From contig OZ245874.1 in assembly GCA_965229335.1 (NCBI GenBank), forward strand, positions 2,852,001 through 2,916,000: a stretch of DNA of 64,000 bases, read 5' to 3'. The DNA is from JAFKFH01 sp017307375. Its GTDB lineage: Bacteria; Pseudomonadota; Alphaproteobacteria; Ferrovibrionales; Ferrovibrionaceae. Numbering within the stretch: position 1 is the stretch's first letter; the number at the start of each line of letters is the position of its first letter. The notes under the pieces are model-generated. The model did no database searches and was not told where the DNA came from. It saw nothing but the letters and a program-made list of their open reading frames with translations. The position numbers and the translations under genes were made by a program. Below, in pieces: positions 28,267 to 37,117 of the stretch.

Positions 28267-29625
28267 TCAGCATTCGACAAAATTCACGGCGAGGCCGCCC
28301 AGCGACGTCTCGCGGTATTTCGACTGCATGTCGGCACCGGTTTCGCGCATCGTGGCTATCACCTGGTCGAGGGTTACGAGATGCGTGCCGTCGCCGCGCA
28401 GCGCCAGCGAGGCGGCGGTGATCGCCTTGACCGCGCCGAAGGCGTTGCGCTCGATGCAGGGCACCTGCACCAGCCCGCCGATCGGATCGCAGGTCAGGCC
28501 GAGATGATGTTCCATGCCGATCTCGGCGGCATTCTCGACCTGGGCGGGGCTGCCGCCCAAGGCGGCGGCCAGGCCGGCGGCGGCCATCGAACAGGCCGAG
28601 CCGACCTCGCCCTGGCAGCCGACCTCGGCCCCCGATATCGAGGCGTTCATCTTGCACAGCCCGCCGATCGCGGTCGCGGTCAGCAGAAAGTCGGCGATGC
28701 CGGCGGCGGAGGCGCCGTGGCAGTGGTCGCGGTAATAGCGCAGCACTGCCGGCACGACCCCCGCGGCGCCGTTGGTCGGTGCGGTGACGACGCGGCCACC
28801 GGCCGCGTTCTCCTCGTTGACGGCGATGGCATAGAGGCTGACCCAGTCCATCACCTCGTGCTGGGCATGGCTGTTGTTCAGCCGGTCGGCCTGCAGCCGG
28901 TCGTGGATCGACTTGGCGCGGCGCTTGACCTTCAGCCCGCCGGGCAGCACGCCGTCGCGCGCCATGCCGCGATCGATGCAGCGCATCATCGCGTCGGCGA
29001 CCGCCGCGATATGGCCGTCGACCTCGTCGGCCGTGCGTAGCGACAGTTCGTTGCGGCGGACGATCTCGGCGATCGGCAGGCCGTGGGCGCGGCACAGCGC
29101 CAGCAGGCCCGCGGCGGTGCGATAGGGATGGGGCACGGCGGGGGCCGCCGCGGTCGGGGCATCGACCTCGGCTTCGGGCACGACGAAGCCGCCGCCGACC
29201 GAACACCAGCGTTCCTCGGCGATGACCCGGCCGTCGGCGGCGAAGGCCGCGAAAGCCAGGGTGTTCGGGTGCGCCGGCGTCTCGCCGGTGCCGTCGAAGA
29301 CGATGTCGGCGGCCTCGTCGAAGGCGATGGCATGCCGGCCGCCGAGCAGCAGATGCCGGCCGGCCGCGGCGACCAGCGCCTCGGCCTGGTCGGGATCGAC
29401 GGTGTCGGGCCGTTCGCCGGCCAGGCCCAGCAGCACCGCCTTGTCGGTGCCGTGGCCCTTGCCGGTCCAGGCGAGCGAGCCGTAGAGGGTGACGCGCAGC
29501 CGCGCCACGTCGGCGATGCCGTCGCCCAGGCCCGCGACGAACGCGCCGGCGGCCTTCATCGGCCCGACGGTGTGGGAGGAGGACGGGCCGATGCCGATCT
29601 TGAACAGTTCGAAGATGCTGATCAT
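28267..29625 (-). CDS. sdaA: L-serine ammonia-lyase SdaA
   Basis: This 452-residue single-chain enzyme deaminates L-serine to pyruvate and ammonia with a [4Fe-4S] cluster. The beta domain opens with SIFELFKIGIGPSSSHTVGP, and the alpha domain carries VTAPTNGAAGVVPAVL and the cluster cysteines in VGCQGEVGSACSMAAAG and LTCDPIGGLVQVPCIERN. It lies 15 bp after soxG. It completes the route from choline to pyruvate: glycine from sarcosine becomes serine through GlyA and then pyruvate. Confidence 0.95.
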   Translation of the reverse strand: MISIFELFKIGIGPSSSHTVGPMKAAGAFVAGLGDGIADVARLRVTLYGSLAWTGKGHGTDKAVLLGLAGERPDTVDPDQAEALVAAAGRHLLLGGRHAIAFDEAADIVFDGTGETPAHPNTLAFAAFAADGRVIAEERWCSVGGGFVVPEAEVDAPTAAAPAVPHPYRTAAGLLALCRAHGLPIAEIVRRNELSLRTADEVDGHIAAVADAMMRCIDRGMARDGVLPGGLKVKRRAKSIHDRLQADRLNNSHAQHEVMDWVSLYAIAVNEENAAGGRVVTAPTNGAAGVVPAVLRYYRDHCHGASAAGIADFLLTATAIGGLCKMNASISGAEVGCQGEVGSACSMAAAGLAAALGGSPAQVENAAEIGMEHHLGLTCDPIGGLVQVPCIERNAFGAVKAITAASLALRGDGTHLVTLDQVIATMRETGADMQSKYRETSLGGLAVNFVEC

Positions 29626-29640
29626 CTCGCCCGCCGCCCG

Positions 29641-30204
29641 TCAGGCCGCGTGCTCGCGGCGGATCTCGTCGAGGAGACCCCAGAGATAGCCGGCGAACGA
29701 GCGCCAGACCTCGACGCGGAAACGCTGGGCGTCGGTCCGCCACAGCACGATCTCGGCCTTGGCGAACAGGGTGCGCGTGCACATGCCGACCGGGAACGCC
29801 TCGAGCCGCAGGTCCAGCGGGCAGCCGGCATTGAGCACGTCGGCCGCTGCCGGCCCGGCGATCTCGACGGCGGTGTTGCGATGGCTGACATCGACCAGCG
29901 AATGCGGCTGCTGGCCGAGCCTGTCGGCAAAGGCCGCCTCGATCGCCGCGACCGCGCCGTCCTCGGCCAGCAGCAGCCATTCGTCGGGGCCGAGCCACAG
30001 GGCGCTGCGGCTGCCGGTCGTGGCCGCACGGCAGGCGGTCTGGGGCAGGGCGACGCCGAAGGCGTCGCCGGCGGCCGCGAACCCGGCCGGCCGGCCGCGG
30101 AACACGAGGCGCGCGGCGGGCGGGCAGGGGGTGAAGGTGACGGCGGCGGCACGGGCGGCCAGCTGGTCGAAGGCGCCCTGGCGGATGGCGGCGGTCTCAG
30201 GCAT
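29641..30204 (-). CDS. soxG: sarcosine oxidase gamma subunit SoxG
   Basis: This 187-residue protein is the gamma subunit of heterotetrameric sarcosine oxidase. It resembles part of the GcvT fold: ALWLGPDEWLLLAEDG, HSLVDVSHRNTAVEIAGPAA, LNAGCPLDL, and FRVEVWRSFAGYLWGLL. ATG 30204 overlaps the soxA 3' end by 8 bp. It is part of soxB-soxD-soxA-soxG, the standard order. Confidence 0.92.
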   Translation of the reverse strand: MPETAAIRQGAFDQLAARAAAVTFTPCPPAARLVFRGRPAGFAAAGDAFGVALPQTACRAATTGSRSALWLGPDEWLLLAEDGAVAAIEAAFADRLGQQPHSLVDVSHRNTAVEIAGPAAADVLNAGCPLDLRLEAFPVGMCTRTLFAKAEIVLWRTDAQRFRVEVWRSFAGYLWGLLDEIRREHAA

Positions 30205-33202
30205 CGAGGCGAACCCCCTCGCGGTCGAAGAAGACGGGATCGACGACGGTGACGGCGATGACGCGGTCGGGCATCGGCACATAGAGCGTCTCGCCGATGC
30301 GCGCGCGGCCGCCGCGCACCATGGCGATGGCGATCGAATGGTCGAGCACCGCGCTGAAATAGGACGAGGTGACCTGGCCCAGCACCGTCATCGGCACCGG
30401 CTGGTTGGGATTGGCGACGATCTGGGCGCCTTCCTCCAGCACGTCATGCGGGTCGCGGGTGCGCAGGCCGACCATCTGCTTGCGGTCAGGCTTCGAGAAT
30501 TCCGCGCGGGCCAGCGAGCGCTTGCCGACAAAATCCTTCTTCGCCTTGCCGACCGCCCAGCCGAGCCCGACATCGTCGGGCACCGCGGTGCCGTCGGTTT
30601 CCTGGCCGACGATGATGTAGCCCTTCTCGGCGCGCAGCACGTGCATCGTCTCGGTGCCGTAGGGGGTGATGCCGTGGGCCAGGCCGGCCTGGTAGATCGC
30701 TTCCCACACCGCGCGGCCGTAATCGGCCGGCACGTTGACCTCGAAGCCGAGCTCGCCGGTGAAGGAGACGCGGAACAGCCGGGTCGGCACGCCGCAGATG
30801 CGGCCCTGCCTGACGCTCATATGCGGCATCGCCGCCGCCGAGATGTCGATGTCCTCGACCAGCGGCTCCAGCACCTTGCGCGCGTTCGGGCCCTGCACCG
30901 CGATGACCGCCCACTGCTCGGTCGTCGAGGTCAGCCAGACGTCGAGGTCGGGCCACTCGGTCTGCAGGTAGTCTTCCATATGGGCCAGCACCCGCGGCGC
31001 CCCGCCGGTGGTGGTGGTGACGTGGAAGCGGTCGTGGGCCATGCGCCCGACGACGCCGTCGTCCATCACGAAGCCGTCTTCGCGCAGCATGACGCCATAG
31101 CGGCAGCGCCCGGATTCCAGCTTGGTCCAGGCGTTGGTGTACATGCGGTTCATGAACTCGGCCGCGTCCGGCCCGACGATCTCGATCTTGCCGAGCGTCG
31201 AGGCGTCGAAGATGCCGACCGCGGCGCGCACGGCCTTGCATTCGCGGGCGACGGCCGCATGCATGTCCTCGCCGCCCTGCGGGAAGTAGTGGGCGCGTTT
31301 CCACAGCCCGACATCCTCGAACGCGGCACCGTGATCGGCGGCCCAGCCATGGATCGCGGTCTGGCGGACCGGATCGAACAGCTGGCCGCGCGAGGTACCG
31401 GCGAAGGCGCCGAAGGTCACCGGGGTGTAGGGCGGGCGGAAGGTGGTCAGGCCGATTTCGGGAATGTCGCGGCGCAACGCATCGGCGACGATGCCCAGCG
31501 CGTTCATGTTCGACATCTTGCCCTGGTCGGTCGCCATCCCGGTCGTGGTGTAGCGCTTGATATGCTCGATCGAGCGGAAACCCTCGCGGGTTGCCAGCGC
31601 CAGGTCCTTGGCGGTGACGTCGTTCTGGTAGTCGACGAACGCCTTCACGGTTGCCGCGTCGCGGTCATGCGGCGTGGCCCCGAGATGGACACCCGGTGCC
31701 GCGGCAAGCGCGGTCACCGCCACGCGGGTGACGGCCCCGCCGGCGCGGCCGACGGCCTGGGCCGCTTCCTCGCCGCGGGCGAAGCCGTCCTCGATCGCCG
31801 CCGCCAGCCCGAAGATGCCACGGCAGGCGCCGGCCGACCGCTCGCGCTCGGCCGATTGCCCGGGCACATAGGCCTTGATCGTCTCGTCGAAGCGCAGCTT
31901 GCCCTTCGATTGCGAGAACAGATGCACCGACGGCGTCATGCCGCCCGACATCAGCAACAGGTCGCAGGCGATCGTCTGGCTTTGTCCGACCTGGCCGTCG
32001 AGGCCGAGGCGGCCGAGCGTCGCCCCGCTGACGCGCAGGCGGCCGCGCGTGCCGGTGACGGTCGTGCCCGCCATGATGTTGAGGCCGGCGGCGCGCGCCG
32101 CCGCGGGCAACTCGCCGTCGGGATTCGGGCGCAGGTCGGCGATGGCCGCGACATGGACACCGGCCCGGGCCAGGTCGAGCGCCGCGCGATAGCCTTCGTC
32201 CTGGGCGGTGAACAGCACGGCGCGGCTGCCGGCCTTGACGCCGTAGCGATTGGCGTAGGTACGGGCGGCGCCGGCCAGCATGATGCCGGGGCGGTCGTTT
32301 TCCGGAAACACCATCGGGCGTTCCAGCGCGCCGGCGCAGATGACGACCTCGCGGGCACGCAGGGTCCACAGCCGCTCGCGCGGCATGTCCGGATGCGGGG
32401 TCGCCAGGTGGTCGGTCAGGCGCTCGACCAGGCCGATCGAGTTGTGCGGGTAATAGCCGAAGGCCTGGGTGCGGCCGAGCAGCATGACGTTCGCCCGGCC
32501 GCGCAAGGTCGCGACGGTGGCGGCGATCCACTGGGCGGCCGGCTTGCCGTCGATCGTCGCCGTCGTCTCCGACAGCAGCGAGCCGCCGAACTCGGCCTGG
32601 TCGTCGCACAGCATGACGCTGGCCCCGCCGGCCGATGCGGCCAGCGCCGCGGCAAGGCCCGCCGGCCCGGCGCCGACCACCAGCACGTCGCAATGGGCAT
32701 AGCGCTGGGTGTAGCGGTCGGCATCGGCCGCCGTCGGGGCGCGGCCCAGCCCCGCCATGGTGCGGATCTTCGGTTCGTAGACGTGGTCCCACGCCTTCCG
32801 CGGCCACATGAAAGTCTTGTAGTAGAACCCGGCCGGCAGGAAGCGGCCGAACAGGTCGTTGACTGCGCCGATGTCGAAGGCCAGCGACGGCCAGCGGTTC
32901 TGGCTTTCGGCCACCAGCCCGTCGTAAAGCTCGACCTGGGGTGCGCGCAGGTTCGGGGTATAGCGCGTCTGGTCGCGGCCGACGCCGACCAGTGCGTTCG
33001 GCTCGTCGGCACCGGCCGACAGGATCCCGCGCGGGCGATGGTACTTGAACGACCGGCCCGTCAGATGCACGCCATGGGACAGCAGCGCCGAGGCGAGGGT
33101 ATCGCCGGCAAAGCCGGAATAGGACTTGCCGTCGAAGGTGAAGCCGAGCGGGCGGGCGCGATCGATGCGGCCACCCTGGGCGAGGCGGAACGGCGCGCTC
33201 AT
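30197..33202 (-). CDS. soxA: sarcosine oxidase alpha subunit SoxA
   Basis: This 1001-residue subunit has an N-terminal Fer2_4-like domain (FTFDGKSYSGFAGDTLASAL), an NAD-binding Rossmann region (DVLVVGAGPAGLAAALAASA) and a C-terminal GcvT-like THF-binding domain (IVGPDAAEFMNRMYTNAW onward). With SoxB it oxidatively demethylates sarcosine to glycine and hydrogen peroxide, handing the methylene group to THF. Its ATG overlaps the soxD stop (ATGA). The length matches typical SoxA. Confidence 0.96.
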   Translation of the reverse strand: MSAPFRLAQGGRIDRARPLGFTFDGKSYSGFAGDTLASALLSHGVHLTGRSFKYHRPRGILSAGADEPNALVGVGRDQTRYTPNLRAPQVELYDGLVAESQNRWPSLAFDIGAVNDLFGRFLPAGFYYKTFMWPRKAWDHVYEPKIRTMAGLGRAPTAADADRYTQRYAHCDVLVVGAGPAGLAAALAASAGGASVMLCDDQAEFGGSLLSETTATIDGKPAAQWIAATVATLRGRANVMLLGRTQAFGYYPHNSIGLVERLTDHLATPHPDMPRERLWTLRAREVVICAGALERPMVFPENDRPGIMLAGAARTYANRYGVKAGSRAVLFTAQDEGYRAALDLARAGVHVAAIADLRPNPDGELPAAARAAGLNIMAGTTVTGTRGRLRVSGATLGRLGLDGQVGQSQTIACDLLLMSGGMTPSVHLFSQSKGKLRFDETIKAYVPGQSAERERSAGACRGIFGLAAAIEDGFARGEEAAQAVGRAGGAVTRVAVTALAAAPGVHLGATPHDRDAATVKAFVDYQNDVTAKDLALATREGFRSIEHIKRYTTTGMATDQGKMSNMNALGIVADALRRDIPEIGLTTFRPPYTPVTFGAFAGTSRGQLFDPVRQTAIHGWAADHGAAFEDVGLWKRAHYFPQGGEDMHAAVARECKAVRAAVGIFDASTLGKIEIVGPDAAEFMNRMYTNAWTKLESGRCRYGVMLREDGFVMDDGVVGRMAHDRFHVTTTTGGAPRVLAHMEDYLQTEWPDLDVWLTSTTEQWAVIAVQGPNARKVLEPLVEDIDISAAAMPHMSVRQGRICGVPTRLFRVSFTGELGFEVNVPADYGRAVWEAIYQAGLAHGITPYGTETMHVLRAEKGYIIVGQETDGTAVPDDVGLGWAVGKAKKDFVGKRSLARAEFSKPDRKQMVGLRTRDPHDVLEEGAQIVANPNQPVPMTVLGQVTSSYFSAVLDHSIAIAMVRGGRARIGETLYVPMPDRVIAVTVVDPVFFDREGVRLDA

Positions 33203-33495
33203 TCCGCAGCCTCCGTGGCGGGCAGGTCGGGTCGCGGCTCGCCGGCCTTGTAGGTGGCGGTGATCTTGTCCGAAACCGTGTCGCGCAGGACGTTGAAATA
33301 GCGGCCGCAGCCGTGGATGTGGCGCCAGCGCTCGGCGTGCAGGCCCTTGGGGTTGTTGCGCAGGTAGAGATAGGCGGCCCAGGCCTCGTCATCGAGCGCC
33401 GAGGGATCGGCGGGCCGGGCGACATGGGCCTCGCCGCCGTAGCGGAATTCGATCTCGGGCCGTTCGCCGCAATGGGGGCAGGGGATCAGAAGCAT
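33199..33495 (-). CDS. soxD: sarcosine oxidase delta subunit SoxD
   Basis: This 98-residue zinc-binding subunit begins MLLIPCPHCGERPEIEF and carries Cys-x2-Cys (residues 6 and 9) plus a later His/Cys pair in RHIHGCGRYFNVLRDT, the expected zinc ligands. The motif DEAWAAYLYLRNNPKG is diagnostic of SoxD. It sits between soxB (10 bp upstream) and soxA (overlapping). Confidence 0.95.
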   Translation of the reverse strand: MLLIPCPHCGERPEIEFRYGGEAHVARPADPSALDDEAWAAYLYLRNNPKGLHAERWRHIHGCGRYFNVLRDTVSDKITATYKAGEPRPDLPATEAAE

Positions 33496-33505
33496 CGGGG
33501 CGACC

Positions 33506-34759
33506 TCAATGGGCGACGGCGGCGGCGGCGGCTTCGTCGATCAGCCGGCCGTCGCGGAAGCGTTCGAGGGTGAAGGGCGCGTTGATCGGGTGCGGTTCGT
33601 CCTTGGCCATGGTCCAGGCCAGCAGGTGGCCGGCGCCCGGCGTCGCCTTGAACCCGCCGGTGCCCCAGCCGCAGTTCACGTAGAGGCCCGGCACCGGCAG
33701 CTTGGCCAGGATCGGCGACCGATCGGGGGTCACGTCGACGATGCCGCCCCATTTGCGCAGCATGCGCAGCCGGCGGAACATCGGCACCAGTTCGCAGATG
33801 GCGTCCAGCGTATGGGTGGCGATGTGCAGGGCGCCGCGCTGGCTGTAGGAGGTATAGGCGTCGGTGCCGGCGCCGATCACCATCTCGCCCTTGTCGGACT
33901 GGCTGATATAGGCATGGATGGTGTTCGACATGACGACGCAGTTGAAGGCCGGCTTGACCGGTTCCGACACCAGCGCCTGCAGCGGATAGCTTTCCAGCGG
34001 CATGCGCAGCCCGGCCATCTGCATCAGCACGCTGGTATGGCCGGCCGCCGAGACGCCGACCTTGGTCGTGCGGATCGGGCCGCGCGTGGTCTCGACCCCC
34101 GAGACGCGGCCCTGGGCGTCGCGGTTGATCGCGGTGACCTCGCAATTCTGGATGATGTCGACGCCGAGCGCGTCGGCCGCCCGGGCATAGCCCCAGGCCA
34201 CCGCGTCATGCCGCGCGGTGCCGCCGCGCCGCTGCAGCGCGCCGCCCAGGATCGGATAGCGCATGTTGGGGCCGACGTTCAGCGCCGGGCAGAATTCCTT
34301 GACCTGTTCGGGCGTCAGCCACTCGTTGTCGACGCCATTGACCCGGTTGGCATGGACATGGCGCTTGAACGACTGGATGTCGTGGATGTTGTGCGCCAGC
34401 ATCAGCACGCCGCGCTGCGAGAACATCACGTTGTAGTTCAGTTCCTGCGACAGCCCCTCCCACAGCTTGACGGCGTGGTCGTAGAGCGCGGCGCTTTCGT
34501 CGAACAGGTAGTTCGAGCGGATGATCGTGGTGTTGCGGCCGGTGTTGCCGCCGCCGATCCAGCCCTTTTCCAGGACCGCGATATTGCGCAGGCCGAATTC
34601 CTTGGCGAGGTAGTAGGCAGCGCCCAGGCCGTGCCCGCCGCCGCCGACGATGACCGCGTCGTAGGCGGCCTTCGGCTCGGGTTCGCGCCATTGCGGCTTC
34701 CAGGTCTGGTGCCGACCCAGGGCGCGCAGGAACAGGTCTAAGCCGGAAAACCGCTGCAT
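33506..34759 (-). CDS. soxB: sarcosine oxidase beta subunit SoxB
   Basis: This 417-residue flavoprotein catalyses sarcosine oxidation. The FAD-binding motif VIVGGGGHGLGAAYYLA is at residues 36-52. His184 in TARHDAVAWG is the residue expected to hold the covalent FMN. GWGTGGFKATPGAGH closes the FAD site. It is the first gene of the sox-sdaA-gbdR minus-strand operon; a GbdR-type motif lies 85-100 bp upstream. Confidence 0.96.
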   Translation of the reverse strand: MQRFSGLDLFLRALGRHQTWKPQWREPEPKAAYDAVIVGGGGHGLGAAYYLAKEFGLRNIAVLEKGWIGGGNTGRNTTIIRSNYLFDESAALYDHAVKLWEGLSQELNYNVMFSQRGVLMLAHNIHDIQSFKRHVHANRVNGVDNEWLTPEQVKEFCPALNVGPNMRYPILGGALQRRGGTARHDAVAWGYARAADALGVDIIQNCEVTAINRDAQGRVSGVETTRGPIRTTKVGVSAAGHTSVLMQMAGLRMPLESYPLQALVSEPVKPAFNCVVMSNTIHAYISQSDKGEMVIGAGTDAYTSYSQRGALHIATHTLDAICELVPMFRRLRMLRKWGGIVDVTPDRSPILAKLPVPGLYVNCGWGTGGFKATPGAGHLLAWTMAKDEPHPINAPFTLERFRDGRLIDEAAAAAVAH

Positions 34760-34843
34760 GATCTTTGTCTTTCGACCCCCACTGCTACCCTGTCATCCTG
34801 GGCGCCACCCGCCCGGGCCGGCGAGAATGTAGCCGGCAACGCA

Positions 34844-34859
34844 TTTGCACAAAAGCGAC
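34844..34859 (-). promoter_or_regulatory. GbdR-type motif upstream of soxB
   Basis: On the minus strand this reads GTCGCTTTTGTGCAAA, a full match to GTCGYWTYNGYGCAAA. It lies in the 34760-34996 gap between soxB and the divergent esterase gene. Extended by one base it is the left arm of a 10-bp inverted repeat (AAAAGCGACA, 34851-34860) with TGTCGCTTTT at 34926-34935. Confidence 0.5.
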
Positions 34860-34996
34860 ACTATGCCCGCCGCCTCCGGTATCGAGGCGACATTGCGCTC
34901 TTGTAAGTTCCAAGCTGTTCCATGCTGTCGCTTTTCCTCGCCCGGCTGTTCATGCGACTTTCGGCTGTAGCGCGAAACCGACAGGGGGGATGCACG

Positions 34997-36727
34997 ATGA
35001 AGACGTGGCAGATGATCGCGGCCGGCTTGCTGTTGGCGACCGGCTGGACGATGCCGGCAGCGGCCCAGGCACCGTCCTGCGTGACGACGGTGGCGACGGC
35101 GGGCGGCAGCGTCTGTGGCATGGGCGTGACCACCGGCAGCACCCCGCTCGTCAGCTATCGTGGCATCCCCTACGCGGCGGCGCCGACCGGAAGCCGGCGC
35201 TGGCAGCCGCCCGCCGCGGCCCCGGCGTGGTCCGGCGTGCGCCAGGCGACCGCCTTCGGCAGCATCTGCCCGCAGACCCAGAACAAGGCCGTGGTGGGAG
35301 CGGAGGATTGCCTGTTCCTCAACGTCTGGACGCCGCAGACCACGGCCGGCAGCCCGACCAGGCGGCCGGTCATGGTGTTCATCCATGGCGGCGCGTTCAT
35401 CGAGGGCGCCGGCTCGCTGCCGGTCTATGACGGCAGTTCGCTGTCGGCCACCGGCAACGTCGTCGTGGTGACGCTCAACTACCGGCTGGGATCGCTCGGC
35501 TTCCTTACGGCCCAGGACAGTGACTACGGCGTGACGATTCCGGGCAACCTGGGGCTCCTGGATCAGCGGGCTGCGCTGTCCTGGGTGCAGTCGAACATTT
35601 CCGCCTTCGGTGGCGACCCGACCAAGGTGACGATCTTCGGCGAGAGCGCCGGGGCGATGTCGGTCGGGCTGCATCTGTTCGCCGCGCCGGGATCGACCGG
35701 CCTGTTCCGCGCCGCCATCATGGAAAGCAACCCGATGGCGGTCGAATACCCGTCCTCGGTCAGCCAGTTCAACACCAACTGGCGCAGCTTCTACAATTCG
35801 ATCTGCGGCCTGCCTGGCCAGGCCTGCCCGAAGACGCCGTCGCTGGCCTGGCTGCAGTCGCTGCCGCTCGCGACCGTCATGGCGGCCCAGGGTGCCTATT
35901 CCAGCCTGCTGCGCACGCTCGACCGCATCGTGACCAATGGCGGGCTTTCCGAAGCCTTGCCCTGGACGCCCGTGGTCGACGGCGTCACGGTGATGGATCA
36001 GCCCTACAAGGGCTATGTCTCCGGCGCATCGCCCAAGCCGCTGATCTTCGGCGTCAATGCCAATGAAGGCGCGCTGTTCTCCGACCTCGTCTACATCGAG
36101 AGCGGCAACAGCCTGTCGGCCGACAAATACGGCGCCCTGCGCGACGCCCTGTTCGGCGTCGCCTACTCGACGCGGATCGGCCTCTACAACAGCGGGACCT
36201 TCCTGAAGCCGGTGCGGCCCTATTCGGCCTATGACCAGAGTGGGGTGCCCGCCTATTTCAGCCCGGCGGCGCAGGCCCTGTCGACGCTGATCAACGACTT
36301 CGCCTTCCGCTGCGGCAATCTGATGGCGGCCCAGGCGGTCTATTACCAGCAGAAGTTCCAGACATCGGTGCCGCCGACCTACGCCTACCTCTTCACCCAG
36401 CCGCCGGTCTACGACACCTATGGCGCAAGCGTGCCGGCCTGCACGGCGGCCAGCGGCAATGTCTGCCACGGCAACGAACTGCCCTACGTGTTCAACACCC
36501 TCGCCAACAACGTCAATCCCGTGCCCGCAGCCGACGCGGCGCTGGCCCAGACCATGGGCAATGCGTGGACCACATTCGCCAGCACGCTGCAGGCCCCGGG
36601 GTGGACGACCTATTCGCCGGCCGCCCCGGCGATTCGGACGTTCGGCTCAGGCGCCGCGCCATCGAGCCTCGCCACTGCCGCCAACTGCCCGGGCTTGTGG
36701 CAGTACCTGCCGCCCTACGCCAACTAG
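34997..36727 (+). CDS. secreted type-B carboxylesterase
   Basis: This 576-residue alpha/beta hydrolase of the carboxylesterase/cholinesterase family has a signal peptide (MKTWQMIAAGLLLATGWTMP, cleaved near AAA-QAP). ATG 34997 follows AGGGGGGA. Catalytic Ser217 is in FGESAGAMS, the acid Glu is probably in NANEGALF, and the His in NVCHGNELPYVF. EDCLFLNVWTPQ and the oxyanion-hole HGGAF are family signatures. Several paired cysteines fit a periplasmic or extracellular enzyme. It diverges from the sox operon; cleavage of choline esters would fit that setting, but the sequence does not prove it. Confidence 0.9.
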   Translation: MKTWQMIAAGLLLATGWTMPAAAQAPSCVTTVATAGGSVCGMGVTTGSTPLVSYRGIPYAAAPTGSRRWQPPAAAPAWSGVRQATAFGSICPQTQNKAVVGAEDCLFLNVWTPQTTAGSPTRRPVMVFIHGGAFIEGAGSLPVYDGSSLSATGNVVVVTLNYRLGSLGFLTAQDSDYGVTIPGNLGLLDQRAALSWVQSNISAFGGDPTKVTIFGESAGAMSVGLHLFAAPGSTGLFRAAIMESNPMAVEYPSSVSQFNTNWRSFYNSICGLPGQACPKTPSLAWLQSLPLATVMAAQGAYSSLLRTLDRIVTNGGLSEALPWTPVVDGVTVMDQPYKGYVSGASPKPLIFGVNANEGALFSDLVYIESGNSLSADKYGALRDALFGVAYSTRIGLYNSGTFLKPVRPYSAYDQSGVPAYFSPAAQALSTLINDFAFRCGNLMAAQAVYYQQKFQTSVPPTYAYLFTQPPVYDTYGASVPACTAASGNVCHGNELPYVFNTLANNVNPVPAADAALAQTMGNAWTTFASTLQAPGWTTYSPAAPAIRTFGSGAAPSSLATAANCPGLWQYLPPYAN

Positions 36728-37117
36728 GGGGCCGCCGCAGCCGTCGCGAGATCCGCTTTTATTCCTGGAGGGGCCGGCGTTCGCATGCGCCGGCCGGCCG
36801 GGCTGATTCGGCCCTGGCGACTCACATGGCTCGGTTGTCGACCGGTCCAGGGGGCAACAGCAACATTACAGTTAACGTTATTCCCTAAATAACTGCCCCA
36901 TAAACAATTTCGACAACCTATACACGCGAAAAACCTCGACTTTGGACGTATGTTGTTACCTAAGGAACGAGCTTGTTCCAATGCGTTGCTTGTCCGACCG
37001 CTGGTGACTTTGACAAATTATGACATGGCGTGAATGCGGGTGACGATATGATCCCGCGCAACAGGCGACGCGGTATCCAGAACGGCATCCGCGAACGACG
37101 ACAGGAGGTCACGGTTA
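36728..37117. other. 390-bp intergenic region, partly AT-rich
   Basis: No convincing gene. It holds a hairpin at 36772-36795 (GGCCGGCG paired with CGCCGGCC, no T run), an AT-rich stretch from about 36860 to 37025 unlike the GC-rich surroundings, a near-palindrome GGAACGAGCTTGTTCC at 36964-36979, a perfect -35-like TTGACA at 37010-37015, and the AGGAGGT ribosome binding site of the next gene at 37101-37107. Confidence 0.6.

Noticed and set aside
24757..28507. Long plus-strand open frames opposite the proVWX-like and gbdR genes
   Set aside because: They give Arg/His/Gly-rich translations with no motifs, while the minus strand carries clear ABC transporter and AraC proteins.
27161..29998. A continuous frame of 945 codons running from opposite sdaA into the GbdR-like gene
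   Set aside because: Only the last 353 residues look like protein; the upstream part is an out-of-frame reading of sdaA and soxG. Unlike the BetI-BetB case there is no second real domain, so it is not a fusion.
36964..36979. GGAACGAGCTTGTTCC considered as a LexA (SOS) box
   Set aside because: The spacing is GAAC-N6-GTTC; alphaproteobacterial LexA sites are direct repeats GTTC-N7-GTTC, so it does not fit.
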